From Owenia fusiformis (Eukaryota > Annelida > Polychaeta > Sabellida > Oweniidae), in NCBI GenBank assembly GCA_903813345.2, contig CAIIXF020000005.1:35963375-36027374 (forward strand): a stretch of DNA of 64,000 nucleotides, in the 5' to 3' direction. The notes beneath the pieces are model-generated. The model ran no database searches. It was not told the origin of the DNA and was given only the letters and a program-made list of their open reading frames with translations. This document shows positions 1-12,307 of the stretch, one piece after another; position 1 is the stretch's first letter; each line of letters starts with the position of its first letter. The position numbers and the translations under genes are program-made.

Positions 1-3000
1 GGTAACTTGATGTGAACTGATGTAAAGATGATGCAAAAACAGCTGGTTATCCCAATCTGACCCATGATCAAAATATCGCTCTCTAAATATAGTTATTTCT
101 CTCTCAAAAGTCACATCATTCAAAAAGAAATATCTCCTAAATTTTCTGTTTTTCTATATAATTTAGTTCATAAAAGCTTATCGTTTTATAACTTTCTTCA
201 CCAATTTAAATTTTTACAACCATTTTATGTTTCAAATTATGCCTGTAAAACATTTTAGTGATGGGTATTCCAATCTAAAGGTACCTTAATGGAAATATAT
301 CTTTATTGAGGTCTGGAGCCAGATTTAAATTGAAAAATATTTATAGTACAAAAGTGTGGGATTGTATCAACATATATAAAAACAACTGGAGAACACAGAA
401 TTATTTCAAGTTTAAGCATCAAAGTTAACGGACAGGAGTGATAATCTAATAAGACATTTAATTATAATCGTACAGCCTCAAAATATAGAAAAAAAGAAAA
501 TGGCTGAATCTAGAGGGAAATCAACAGTTTCTCTATTGACGTTCATTCTCAAAAATCTAGGATTTTTTTATTGTACAGCCAAAATTATATAGTCGAAACA
601 ACTCGAACAGTCTGTCATTTTCAGTCAACTGGATTTAATGACAAAGGTAATATCTGACTCTAGGTACCACTACATATAGTGCACTAATATATAAAAATGT
701 GAAATGAATAGCAAAATGATTTATTGTGATAAGCCACGCCTTCTCCACTTCTGTCCTACTGGACAATGCCTTACAACAGAGAGATACGCTAGGAGTATCA
801 GAAAACGATTTAATAAAAGAGTCATTCATTCACCAAGAGGACATTATCGCAAAGTGTGATATGATTTAGGACATAATTACCAGGTAAGTTGCAAGGCATA
901 ATCACCTTCAGGAAACATAGATCATAAGCTGTACTTCCTCGTAACATGCAAAATACACATGGGAAAAGGGAGTGAGGTATTTAAATGGAAGAGCCAACTG
1001 GGGAGTAAGTCAAAAGATTATAAGTCCAAGGATGTGTCCAAGTCTAAAGGAGGATTGGCTCCCTGAGGCATTCTATCACAATATTCTGCCGTAACGAAGT
1101 CATTCAAAATTAAACAGCCAGCCCCTTTTCACTTCAGAATGATCAAGATTGGATTAGTATCATGAATTTACAGCCGGCCAGTTATAATGTTAGACATGAA
1201 CAACATTTTTGCTGTTGCCGTTATCGTTTAAGTATTTCCTTGCAGCCACATAAATATGCAGGCACACTCAGCACAAATTGCTTGGAGATTAAAATATTGA
1301 GTTTGAACCCTGGGAGCCAATCCTCCTTATCCCAGTCCCATAAAATCAAAAGTGCACCCTGGTCAAATCAATATAAGAACCATTTATTGTTGATTCGGGT
1401 CAGATGATTAATTTAGCATGTTAAGGAAAAATATGGGAGAATAACGTGACAATTGACCTGCAGTTCAATTTTAATGAGGAGGATGCAAAGTCCTTATGAA
1501 ACATACAAATAATTCCACAGGAATATCAACTTCATAAAACCATACACATAGTTTCATTTAAAGCATGCGTAAGTCGAAATACAAACCAAACAAATGTGAG
1601 AACAAACTGGCTAAAAATACGTTGAATCATTTTTCAAGCATTATTTATTTGTTTTAAATGGATTGTAATATACAGTTTCATTTTGATTGCATTTAATTTA
1701 AGACGTATCAAACTTCCAGCTCGTGAAAGATCAAATGCTCGCATTTATCAAATTCCAGAAGTTGCAACTTGATTGAAGGACAAGATGAGCTTCTTAGATA
1801 GCATTGCGATACTGTTTCATCACTTAATGTCAAAATTGTTTCATAAATGATGACATGACTCCAAGATAATTTCATAGCAAAATTATTTGAGGCCAAGCTT
1901 ATACCTTTCAAAAAATTAGAGTTGAAATCAGTGAGTGAGACTTTTTCAACATTGTACCAATTGTCTTGTTTTTTATCAACATTCTTCATTTCTACTTTTA
2001 TACAGATGCTACCCCTAAATGCTCAGTTCTGTGCTACTCTGCCCCTTGTCCTTTTTTATTTCTAGTAATAGAACTATTGCATTTTGATTTTGTTTGTGGG
2101 CTTTAAAGCCAATGGTTACATTGACACATCCGGATTTTGAAAAAAGTGCATAGTCGAACAAGGTTGAGATTGAGTCTTTAAAGATTAGCCGTAACATTGA
2201 TTGATAGAGGTGGCCTTACACTGGGGATGAATGGATTAATAAGAGTGGTTCTTATTTACCCTTTGAAAATGTGGTCAAATTCACATACTCTCAACATGGC
2301 AGATAAACTTCAGAACTCACCCAGTCAATCAAAAGAGCACACTGCTCAGCTACTATTTTCAGAACATGTTTGCATTATTAAACAAATTAGCATATTGGCT
2401 TTGTGATACTCTCTGATTGGATATATGCCAACTGTAGAATGACTAACCCCAGTCAGAGGGGTGTTGTACTAAAACTGACCGACTCAGGGTATTCATCTAT
2501 AGATCAAGTCAATGTACTTAAGGTTGGGGTGACCTATGCTTCAAAATGTCAATCCAGCCCCTGTGGATTTCTAACCGTCAAGAAAACAAGACAGACAAAG
2601 TATGGATGATTGGATCACATTAATTTTTACTTTTCTCGATAAATTAATGGATGATTGAAAATGTCCTTTTTATTTTTTCAATCATAGATTATGCACTTCA
2701 TTAGTCAGAAGTTACGTGATAAAGTCCCAATCAATCAACAGAATCAATGTGACGAGGCCATTGCCTTATAATATGTTTATTAAATGGGCACCGTTAAATG
2801 GTCACCCTGTCTTAACTTGTGAAACATTAATAAATAACATTTGTATACATTTAAAACAGAACAAATTATATATTTTACCTTCATCCCGTCAGTTTAATAT
2901 TTAATAATTTTAATTTTTAATTTTAATTATTAATTATAAGAGATGTAACAGTCCTGTATTATGACATTTCCATTCAGATTACTTTTTAGCAAATCAAACA

Positions 3001-4557
3001 AGTTTTACAGTATTTCAATTTTTTCATCTTTCAAATGGTTTTACAGTATTTCACCCATTGTATTTCACAGAAAAGTTTTTACTGTTTATAATACATTAAG
3101 TTTTTCATCTTCCATATGTATTTTGTCAGTAGAATCGTACTTTATACAATTCTTATTATACTTATCGAAGGTTTTCATTTCCCATTGGTTTTACAGTATT
3201 TTATCTACAGTATTTACATGAATCTGAGTACTTTTTTACTATATTTGACCGATATTGCTTCATCTTACATTGGTTTCCCAGTACCGAAGATCCAATTAGT
3301 TACGCATTTGCTTGTTTCCCTTTCGAAAACATCCAACCACTACTGAGATGCAAAAAAGATTACAACTAATATAGGTCAATTTTCACATACCTGTAAAAAG
3401 CAAGCTGAAATACGTTCATTCCTTCATAAGTTTGGTAACCTCTTAATGTAATCTCTTCAAGATTTACTGCATATGTTTTATAGTAATGTAATTTTCATTT
3501 CATTCAGTTGAAAAGCCAAATCATATGAAAGGATTTTTCAAATATTATTTTGATCGAACCAAACTGAGAGGGTATATCTGATGGTACCACATGCCCACGG
3601 GCCCCGTTGGTTTAGGCTTCTTTGTGATTTTGACAATTGAGAACAGTTAGATGTGTTACAAAACAACGTTGCCATAGAAACTAAAACTCGCTTCTTTTCT
3701 CTTTCAAATTTCTAATAACAGATTGACATAAGCGGATTATATTATTAGCATCACTCAGTATGGAAGAATTCATATCACCATGCATATGTCACATCACCTT
3801 TTTGTAATCATTAATCATTCATCAAGTGATTGAGAAGAGGCCTCGAATGTCACCAAGCTTTTAAGCAATTTCCATGAAGATGAGGCCGCCCTGACTCATA
3901 AAACATTTATCTTGTCTTCTCTAAATGAGAGAAGGTTGTGACCCCCCCAAAATTATGTTTATATATATGAGCCAGGTCTTGAGAAACCGCATCTTATTAG
4001 ATATACAGTAATCTTTAATTTTTTAGTTTTACGTTCCATTTTATTTGCCTGAAGAAACTCTGCAAAACATTTTACATATACTGTAATATTTTAAACATTT
4101 TCATTTTTATGTATTTCCTTTTTCAACCCCAAATCATATTATCTATCAGTTCCCAAATCATCACTGTATCATCAGGTCACACAAATATATCCATGGATAT
4201 TTCCTGTTTCCTATTCTTTAGAGGTAAGGTTCTTGTGGTGTCTACTCTGACTGTCCTCTTCGCAGTATTTCTAATAGGGTCGATTTGGTTATACAAGGTG
4301 CAAATCACAGTTGCACTACCTGTGCACTAGGAGAAGTAAATATCAAAAAAGCATCACAATTTCTACTTTGTGAAATGAATCTCTTATTCACCTTTGAAAA
4401 TGTTGCCCTTTGTGATTTCTAACTCTGACACATGCCAACCTATTTCTTGAATGAGTTATTCTCAAATGTAAACATTGTACATATTGTTTGTATGTTTAAT
4501 ACTAAAAAAAAACGATCAATTGTCCTAGTGGATGATTTATAAAAAACTATCTCAAAT
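1..4557. other. Non-coding stretch
   Basis: AT-rich; ORFs are short and unremarkable in composition. Holds the 17-bp inverted repeat near 1.05/1.32 kb and loosely repeated TTTTACAGTATTT motifs at 2961-3230. I see no gene. Confidence 0.6.
1049..1326. repeat. 17-bp inverted repeat, 250 bp apart
   Basis: AAGGAGGATTGGCTCCC near 1047-1063 and its reverse complement at 1312-1328. May mark a small unrecognised element; no target duplication seen. Confidence 0.4.
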
Positions 4558-4747
4558 TACAATAAAACTTGTATATCCGAACGCCTCTCTAATATGAGCA
4601 CCTCTCAATGTGAACACTTTTCTTGGTTCCAATTTTGTTGTCTCCCATTAACTCCCCTCTTAAGAAAACCTTGAAATGTGAACACCTGCTAATCTGAACA
4701 TTTTTGGCCAGTCCAAGGGGTGTTCGGATTGGACAGGTTTAACTGTA
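4558..4747. mobile_element. Tigger/pogo-like MITE
   Basis: Termini TACAATAAAACTTGTATATC and the reverse complement of TACAGTTAAACCTGTCCAAT, with internal GAACACC-type repeats. Related to the copies at 7786 and 62152. Confidence 0.65.
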
Positions 4748-4972
4748 TTGCTACTTTTGTATAAAAGTCAATATTTATATAGAGAACACAGTATAATCCT
4801 AATAAATGCCAATGTCTTTTTTATTGACAATACCCTCATCTATATTTTATACAGTAAAATACTAGTGCAATTGATCAATTTGCTAATAGCCATTTAGGTT
4901 AACACTAGGTAATGTAACGGTTACATGAAGAGATGATTGATTCATATCGTGTATAAACATTGGCTTTATAGC

Positions 4973-5343
4973 TTAAAGGTGCAACAATTAGTGATAGGAG
5001 CCATTCAATGATCACGGACCAGTGTCAAAAAATATCTAGGTTTGGATATTTCATCAAGACTTACATCTATTTTTATTATCTACAAAGAAACCCCCTAGAT
5101 AAACATTATTTCAGCTGATATTCCTCTTGAAACATGATGGATCTTAAAAATGAAAAAGCGGATTTCCCCTTTTTCAAGCTTTGAACTGAATTTACACTTC
5201 TTAATGCTGAAATTGATAGGTTATCCATACATTTTAAGAAAATAGGTATGTCAAAGAAGATGTTAAGCCAAATGTTGCCTTGATAGCTCAGAAAAAGTTA
5301 AAATTTTCCTTTTTTCTCTCTACAGGCCTTGTTGCCCCTTTAA
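4973..5343. mobile_element. TTAA-flanked MITE
   Basis: TTAA at both ends with inverted termini AGGTGCAACAA and TTGTTGCCCCT (one mismatch). No ORF. Family not certain; the TTAA suggests piggyBac-like mobilisation. Confidence 0.55.
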
Positions 5344-5712
5344 GGAACAGATTATGAATTTGGAAAAGTTTTTAAAAACTTTAAAATGGGCCAATATTGC
5401 CTTGACCTAGACCCTGTCAATGTACTGTATATAAAAGAGGCATATAACATAATCTAAGAATATTAAAAAACTCCCTGCTCTTTAAAAGATTAATGACAAG
5501 TACTTACTAATTAATCTTCGTAATTGATTATATTTACAAGTTTTTTTCAAGATATTTACAGCTCAAACTTAAACAACAGGCCAACAATAAGTGCAATGTG
5601 CTATTCATTTTGTTATCTGCTGTTTGTTCCTCATTTCATTTATCATGGAAACCTGTTTGCACCTACTGTACAGTGTATATGGTAGATCTGGTTAATACAA
5701 CTGGTGGTGGTA

Positions 5713-6268
5713 CAGTATGACACACAGCCACAAAAAATGAAGCTGCCTATAGTGCCGTATCACACTCAGCCAGAAAAATGAGGCTGCCTATAGTGCACTA
5801 TGATACACAGCCAGAACAATGAGGCTGCCTATAGTGCAGTATCATACACACAAAAATGAGGCTATCCAGAGTGCAGTATCATACACAGTCACAAAAATGA
5901 GGCTACCCATTGTGCAGTATCATACACAGCCACAAAAATGAGGTTGCCCATATTGCAGTGTCACATACAGCCACAAAAATTAGGCTGCCCATAGTGCAGT
6001 ATCACACACAGCCACAAAAATTAGGCTGCCCATAGTGCAGTATCATACACAGCCACAAAAATGAGGCTGCCCATATTGCAGTGTCACATACAGCCACAAA
6101 AATGAGGCTGCCCATATTGCAGTGTCACATACAGCCACAAAAATGAGGCTGCCCATATTGCAGTGTCACATACAGCCACAAAAATTAGGCTGCCCATAGT
6201 GCAGTATCACACACAGCCACAAAAATGAGGCTGCCCATAGCCATAGTGCTGCATATAGTCACAAAAAA
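5713..6268 (+). repeat. 41-bp minisatellite, about 13 copies
   Basis: Unit AGTATCACACACAGCCACAA plus AAATGAGGCTGCCCATAGTGC; some units are shortened or have TGTCACATACAG variants. No spacer-like unique sequence between units. Confidence 0.95.
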
Positions 6269-9200
6269 TGGCTCAAGCTGAGTTTACAGACCCATAATAG
6301 AGTTTCACATGCAGTCGAAGTCAAACAAAAATGTGATGCCAATTTTCAAGTAATGCTGGTATAAAACTAATTTTCATATCTGCCACTCAGGCCTTCCTAT
6401 ATGACTAAATATTTGGGACATCTAAAAAAACATTGACTATAGAAGAACCAATTATTGTTATAACAGGAATCGAAAATTCAGAAGATGCTGTTGCATAAGA
6501 AATTGTAAAAATATGTATTTTCGAACATGAATCTGGATTTCCCTATGGAATGAATTTCATTTTGTATCTTGTACAACGCCAATAAATTGTCATATTGATC
6601 CCTTCTTAACAATTCCAAATTAGAAATCATTGAAGATATTTGGAAAATCAAAAAATTTCCGGGTTTTCTGTTATTATTTCAAATACTTATGTATAAACAT
6701 CATACTTATATCTCAAACTTTAATGCAAATTCTAGGCGTTTCCTTCATTTTTTAAGATTATACGATCACAAAAACAAAGCTTAACAGTTCAAGGGGTCCT
6801 ATTCATATCAATCATTGTCATAAAGTAATGCTACCAATTATATTCAACGATGCTAATATTACCTATACCTTGGCTTATCCTATTCTTTATAGAGATAATG
6901 CGTTATTTTACGGCATATTGGGTATTAAGCTAAGGAGAATGTATAAAAAATAATTAGGTCTGGCTTTTAGTTCAACTCAGCTGGAAAAGAGGTAAGTCTA
7001 AATGCCTTTGTTTTAAATTCATGTACTATCTAAGCACTAGGTTTTAGACAAGGTTCACAACTAGGGTTAAAAATATGATCAGATTGCTGTGAGTTTCGAG
7101 GCCTGTTTTTAGGGTATTAGTAATCGCAGTCTCAATTTGTCTTTTTCAGTCGAAGTGAGGGAACGTGACTAAGTATAACCAGATCATATTATAGTGTACT
7201 GTTTTAGACTTTACTTGACATTGAATTTTTCTAATTGAAAAATCTATGATTTAGAGTAGTTTAAAGGTCCAGACCTTAACAATAAACTATTCCAAGTTTC
7301 CAATTAAGAGCGGATATCTTGTTTATTTTATGATTTAATGAGACATAAACTATTTCATAATCCTAATAAAAAATGACTTTTTCTAATTAGTTACTATAAT
7401 TGGATGAAAACTTAATTTGGTCAATTTTTATCGATGTAACTGACATTTGTATAGTAAAAAAATTAAAAAACAAAAAATTAACCTTGAATTTACTTACAAC
7501 AAGGAGCGAAACCTTTCTAATAATATTAGATTCAGAAATTGCATTTACCCTTAATTTAGATGGCAAAATAATGATAAAAATGGAATATTTAACTAAGTGT
7601 ACCTATTATATGTTATTAAAAGCATTAGATGTGCACCTGATGCGCTTTATGTTGCTAAAAGCAATAATTATATATACTTTAAATATACTTTCATCTATTC
7701 TCAAAAGTGAAGGTTACTAGCCTAGTTATATTTAAGGATTTAAGCATTGGACTTGGTGCAGTAGCTATGTGTGATCATACTATAGTAGTTAAACCTGTCT
7801 TAATGAACACTTCTCTCTAGTGAACACCTGTGTCTAGTAAACACCCCTTCTAAGCACATACAGCACTATCCTCTGTATAAAATCACTTCTTTGTAAGTAA
7901 ACACCTACCTACAGTGAACACATTTGTGGCTCCATAGGTGTTCACTGTATACAGGTTTTACTGTATATACATGTACGAGTATAAAGAAAGAAAAGAGGAT
8001 GCTAACAGATTGAGATCATCTGAAATGCTGTTTTCTGTCCCATTTCACCTAAACAAAACACATTCAAGTGAGCATCGGAAATCTCCGAGGAAGCAAGGTT
8101 AAGGTTTCATTGGCAGCAATTACAACTGACTTAATAAAAAAGGATATAACGAAAAAAAAAATACTTAAGAAACCACTCATGCAGCTCTCTTTAGTAAAGT
8201 AGATGCAAATCCCTCCATTCCCTTGCAAATGTTATCGTCATTCATTTTTAGTTCATTTTTACAGGAATAGAGAATATTTAAATATTCTGTATATTTCCCA
8301 GATCTGTATTGTTCCCACGATGTGTTTTTTATTGATAAACCAATTTGTGATTCCTATCTAGAAATCAGGTTTATGTAAAAAGACAAAAATTCACTGTCTG
8401 TTTTGATGTTGTAGGATGATGGAAGCACTTATAGTGGGAGGTAAAGCTTCGAACATTCCAAAAGATTTCACGATTTCTATCGCTATTTTACTTATTTTTT
8501 CAATAAAATTTGGATAAACTGTCTGATTTTCTTGCATTTATATACAATTTAGAGTATATTCTATGTACCCGTTTGCTCAAATCATCGCAATTATCACCCA
8601 CTATGAGAATATTTGGCAAAGAAAAATATGACTGTGATTATTTTTTGTACGATCAAGCATCTGTTATAAAGCAGTAGAGGGAACTTGGATATAAGAATTT
8701 CAAAGTCAATGTCAGTGAATCGTATGTGGTAACACATAAAACCAGGTATCACACCATTAATTGGCTAAAAAAGAAATATCATACAAGAGACGTCCTATCT
8801 CTTTGAAATTACCCGCTGATAAAACAACAAGGTCACCATGAATTTTAAATCCGACTCCTAAGATGGGTACTATATTTACAAAAAATGAAGGAATCAAGAT
8901 TGTCTAATGAGTGGCAATGACAGGATTTTGGGTGGATCATTCAATTGTTTGAAAGACCGAAAAAGATAAATACCAAAGATATCTTTCAGATCAGCTCAAA
9001 ATATTTAGAGACAGGAGGAACAATTTTGGAACTTCAAAAAGCTTTGGATGTATTCAAAGTATTTCTTAATCAAAATACTATTCACGTTAACAAATACCAG
9101 CTTGTTTATTATGTTTAAGTAATTAATTACCCGTACTTAGCATAGACATATATCCGCAGGATGAACAGCGAAATTGCACGAAAAAGATCAGGATCTCGAC

Positions 9201-9645
9201 ATGGAGAAAATGTTTCTTAAAAGATTTAATCAAAAAGTCTTGAAAAATGGAGAATTAATTGTTTGTTAAGGTGTTGAAGTGGCAGATTTGAGGGAGAAAG
9301 GTATGTAACATATTTCCTAACACGACTGTTACATTTCCCGACATAAGGGATACAAACTCGGGTATAAAACAACATGATATATATTTTCATTGTTTCAAAA
9401 GAGCCAACAAGAGGAAATAAACAGGAAATCATGTAAACAGGAATGAATTTGATGCACCAAAATGCTAAGTATCAAGAAAATCAGATAGTTCATTTAGTTC
9501 TTATGGAAAAACTCAGTGGGGATGGGCTTAGCATATATGATACTTCAAGAAAGAAACAGGGTATCAATGTCACTTCAACGCCTTATGTCATGACTAATAA
9601 TGGCAGCTTATAAGTTATAGCACCAGGCAGTGCCACAATGCTCAG
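6269..9645. other. Non-coding stretch with one MITE
   Basis: Apart from the Tigger-like MITE at 7786-7965 I see nothing firm. The 106-codon ORF at 7400-7720 is made of AT-rich codons and has no recognisable motif. Confidence 0.55.
7786..7965. mobile_element. Tigger/pogo-like MITE
   Basis: Left end TAGTTAAACCTGTCTTAATG, right end TACAGGTTTTACTGTA, with repeated GTGAACACCT motifs between them. Same family as the 4558 element. Confidence 0.7.
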
Positions 9646-9743
9646 AGAGAATGAGGTAAGTTGAATATATCTGATTAAAATTGAACATTGGTGGCTTGCT
9701 CTGTTGACCACAACTGACATATGTCATAAATAATAACTAACGG

Positions 9744-11375
9744 AGTATATATATATATATAACTTTTATTGACATATAGTATCATAACATGATTACATTA
9801 GTCAGAACTATGGTAGACTACATATCTAAACTACAAAACACCAACTAAACTAAAAATACAAAAAATATATAAAAATATATAAGGTAACAATAATAGTGTG
9901 GTGCACACACAATGCATTATGACCACGCTAAATTCTTAAATGAATGGTAAATGAATTTGCCAATATGTCTTTGCAAGGTTACATTTTTACTAGAAATAAG
10001 ATTGACAAATAAATTTTCACTTTGTAAATCCAAGTTAGGTAAAATTTCACGGGCTTTTGTATATAATATTTGCCTATTCTCATCATTTTTTGTACAAGCT
10101 AAAAAGAAATGACATTTACCTCTACATCTTTACAAATATTACATACTCTTTCCTCTAGAGGTTTTGGTTTTGGCTTTGTATGTCTTCCAGTCTCAATTGC
10201 TAACTGATGAGAACTCATTCTAAATCTACTTGTAGCCAATCTATACTTTTTATTATCTAGTTTCAAGTACAATTCTTTACCAAAATCATTTTTAAATAAT
10301 TTGTACGTTCTCAATATAGGATAAGTGTTCAAATCATTTTTCCATTTTTCTACAAACAATATTTTTAATTTCTTTTCAACCATATTCACCAGATTTTCAG
10401 TATCCAGATTTTGATTATTCCAATAATCTAGTAAATCACATTTTCTGAGTATATCATAAACCTTGCTTGACCAACTTTTAAACCCTAACTCTTGATTACC
10501 CCTATCATATAAGTATGCTTGATTTAATACATTACTCTCTGGAAAATTTTGAAATCTAAGCCAGTATTTTATAATGTAAGATTCAATTTTGATTGATAAT
10601 GGGTATCTCCCTAGGTCACCATATACAGCTGGGCTTGCAGTTTGTGATTTAACACCTAATGTTGACTTTAAAAAAGACAAATGAATTGACTCAATTGCTT
10701 TCATTTGCTTTTTATCATACCATATTTCACATGCATAACATAAAATAGGACTAACTAACGCATTAAACAGATGAAGAGCCACATCCGGTGGTACATCATT
10801 AAACTTCTTATATTGTTGCTTTATCTTAAAAAGTGCCTTTTTTGATTGTTCTTTAAGGTACTTAGTGTTCAGATCAAAACTGTTATTTTTGGTGAGAATG
10901 AGACCTAAATATTTGTATTCTTTGACACATTCTATAGTTTGGTCATTAAATTCAAATTTGAATGATCTTTTAGAATTGAAGATAAGTGCTTTAGTTTTCA
11001 TTGTGTTGACAATTAACCTGTTAGTCTTACAAAAAGAAAAAAGTGTGTCAAGCAATAGCTGCAATCCGTCACTGGATTCTGAGATCAATACGAGGTCATC
11101 CGCCCATAGAAGATGATTTAACCTTTTACCGTTTAAAATAACACCACAGTGTGCTGGTAATTGTAAAGTAAGATCATCGATGAAATGATTGAATAAGAAA
11201 GTACTAAGCACACTACCTTGCAAAACCCCTATATCAGTATCAAAATAATCTGTTACTCCATTCTTTAACTTTAGACAAGATTGAGATTTGGAATACATAT
11301 TGTCGATGATTTTATACATTTTGGTATGAGGACTTATGCCACTTTTACTGAGTTTGTATAGCAAAACTGATCGAT
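9744..11375 (-). mobile_element. 5'-truncated non-LTR retrotransposon (LINE)
   Basis: Contains the reverse-transcriptase 3' half, then a 3'UTR with AATAAAAG and an (AT)n tail at about 9746-9760 instead of poly(A). The 5' end is truncated within the RT domain at about 11375. The copy sits inside a 124-bp tandem array: the array unit ends at about 9742 and resumes at about 11385. No clear target duplication was seen. Confidence 0.85.
9917..11364 (-). pseudogene. LINE reverse transcriptase, C-terminal half, one frameshift
   Basis: The main frame (11364-10099, 421 residues) has the RT motifs GVLQGSVLSTFLFNHFIDDL (block 4) and LLWADDLVLIS (the catalytic A/B-ADD box), then the thumb-region KYLGL motif and PILCYACEIWYDK. 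The start is a TTG simply because the element is truncated; upstream codons stay in frame. It ends in a Cys-rich RVCNICKD motif, after which one base appears lost near 10107. The next frame then continues as KCHFFLACTKNDENRQILYT and on to the true stop at 9917. Endonuclease and N-terminal RT are missing, so it cannot move on its own. Clade not assigned (Jockey/CR1/I-type group likely). Confidence 0.85.
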
Positions 11376-11931
11376 AGTAAAAGGTATACTAGAAAATGAG
11401 GTAAGTTAAACATATTTGATGGAAAAATCTATTTTCACTTGAACATTGGTGGCTTGCTCTGTTGACCACAACTGACTTATGTCATGAATAATAACTAAAA
11501 GTAAAAGTAATACTAGAAAATGAGGTAAGTTAAATATATCTGATGGAAAAATCTGTTTAACTTGAATATTGGTGGCTCGCTCTGTCGATGTCTAACTCTA
11601 ATCCATGTAAACTATTAGACATTTAGACAACTTACATCACTTTTTGGTTTGTATGAGTTGAATCAAACTTTGTTTTTAAGTTTCTTGAACCATCTTTTAA
11701 ACATTTATTCACAAGGGGACATTCTATGTCTACTTAAGTTACTACTTTAGTTAGTTAATTTGATTACAATGTAGACAGTTATCTTTTTTCAGTTAACATA
11801 TTTAGGAAATGTCAAGTTAGCTTTTTGGCATTATTGGGTTAGTGTAATTTTGTTTGCATTGATATTTTTGTAAAACAAGGAAGTATCTAAGCAATTAAAT
11901 GATCCTCTAATACCATGTTCTAAGTCCAATT

Positions 11932-12307
11932 CTGGTCTCAGGGCAAGGCAAATTCTGGTATAATCAGGTTTCTAGACAATTCTGGTATAATCAAAGTCTA
12001 GAAAATTCTAGTTACATAAGGGCATGGCAAATTCTGATATCACCCAGGCCTAGAAAATTCGAGTTTCAACAGGCCAAGCAAATTCTGGTATCACCCAGGC
12101 CTAGAAAATTCGAGTTTCAACAGGCCAAGCAAATTCTGGTATCACCCAGGCCTAGAAAATTCAAGTTTCAACAGGCCAAGCAAATTCTGGTATCACCCAA
12201 GCCTAGAAAATTCAAGTTTCAACAGGCCAAGCAAATTCGGGTATCACCCAGGCCTAGAAAACTCGAGTTTCAACAGGCCAAGCAAATTCGGGAATCATCA
12301 GGATCTA
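11932..12307 (+). repeat. 51-bp minisatellite, about 7 copies
   Basis: Unit contains CAGGCCAAGCAAATTCTGGT, ATCACCCAGGCCTAGAAAAT and TCGAGTTTCAA; the right part is nearly perfect, the left part is degenerate. Confidence 0.93.

Larger units (their letters stand above)
9646..11600. repeat. 124-bp tandem array split by the LINE
   Basis: Unit begins AGAAAATGAGGTAAGTTAAA and contains TTGGTGGCTTGCTCTGTTGA. Copies lie at about 9646-9742, 11391-11514 and 11515-11600, the first separated from the others by the LINE insertion. Confidence 0.85.

Noticed and set aside
5713-6268. Regular repeats that could suggest a CRISPR array
   Set aside because: Units are directly tandem with no unique spacers, and the DNA is eukaryotic.
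7400-7720. 106-codon ORF
   Set aside because: Composed mainly of Leu, Ile, Lys, Thr from AT-rich codons; looks random.
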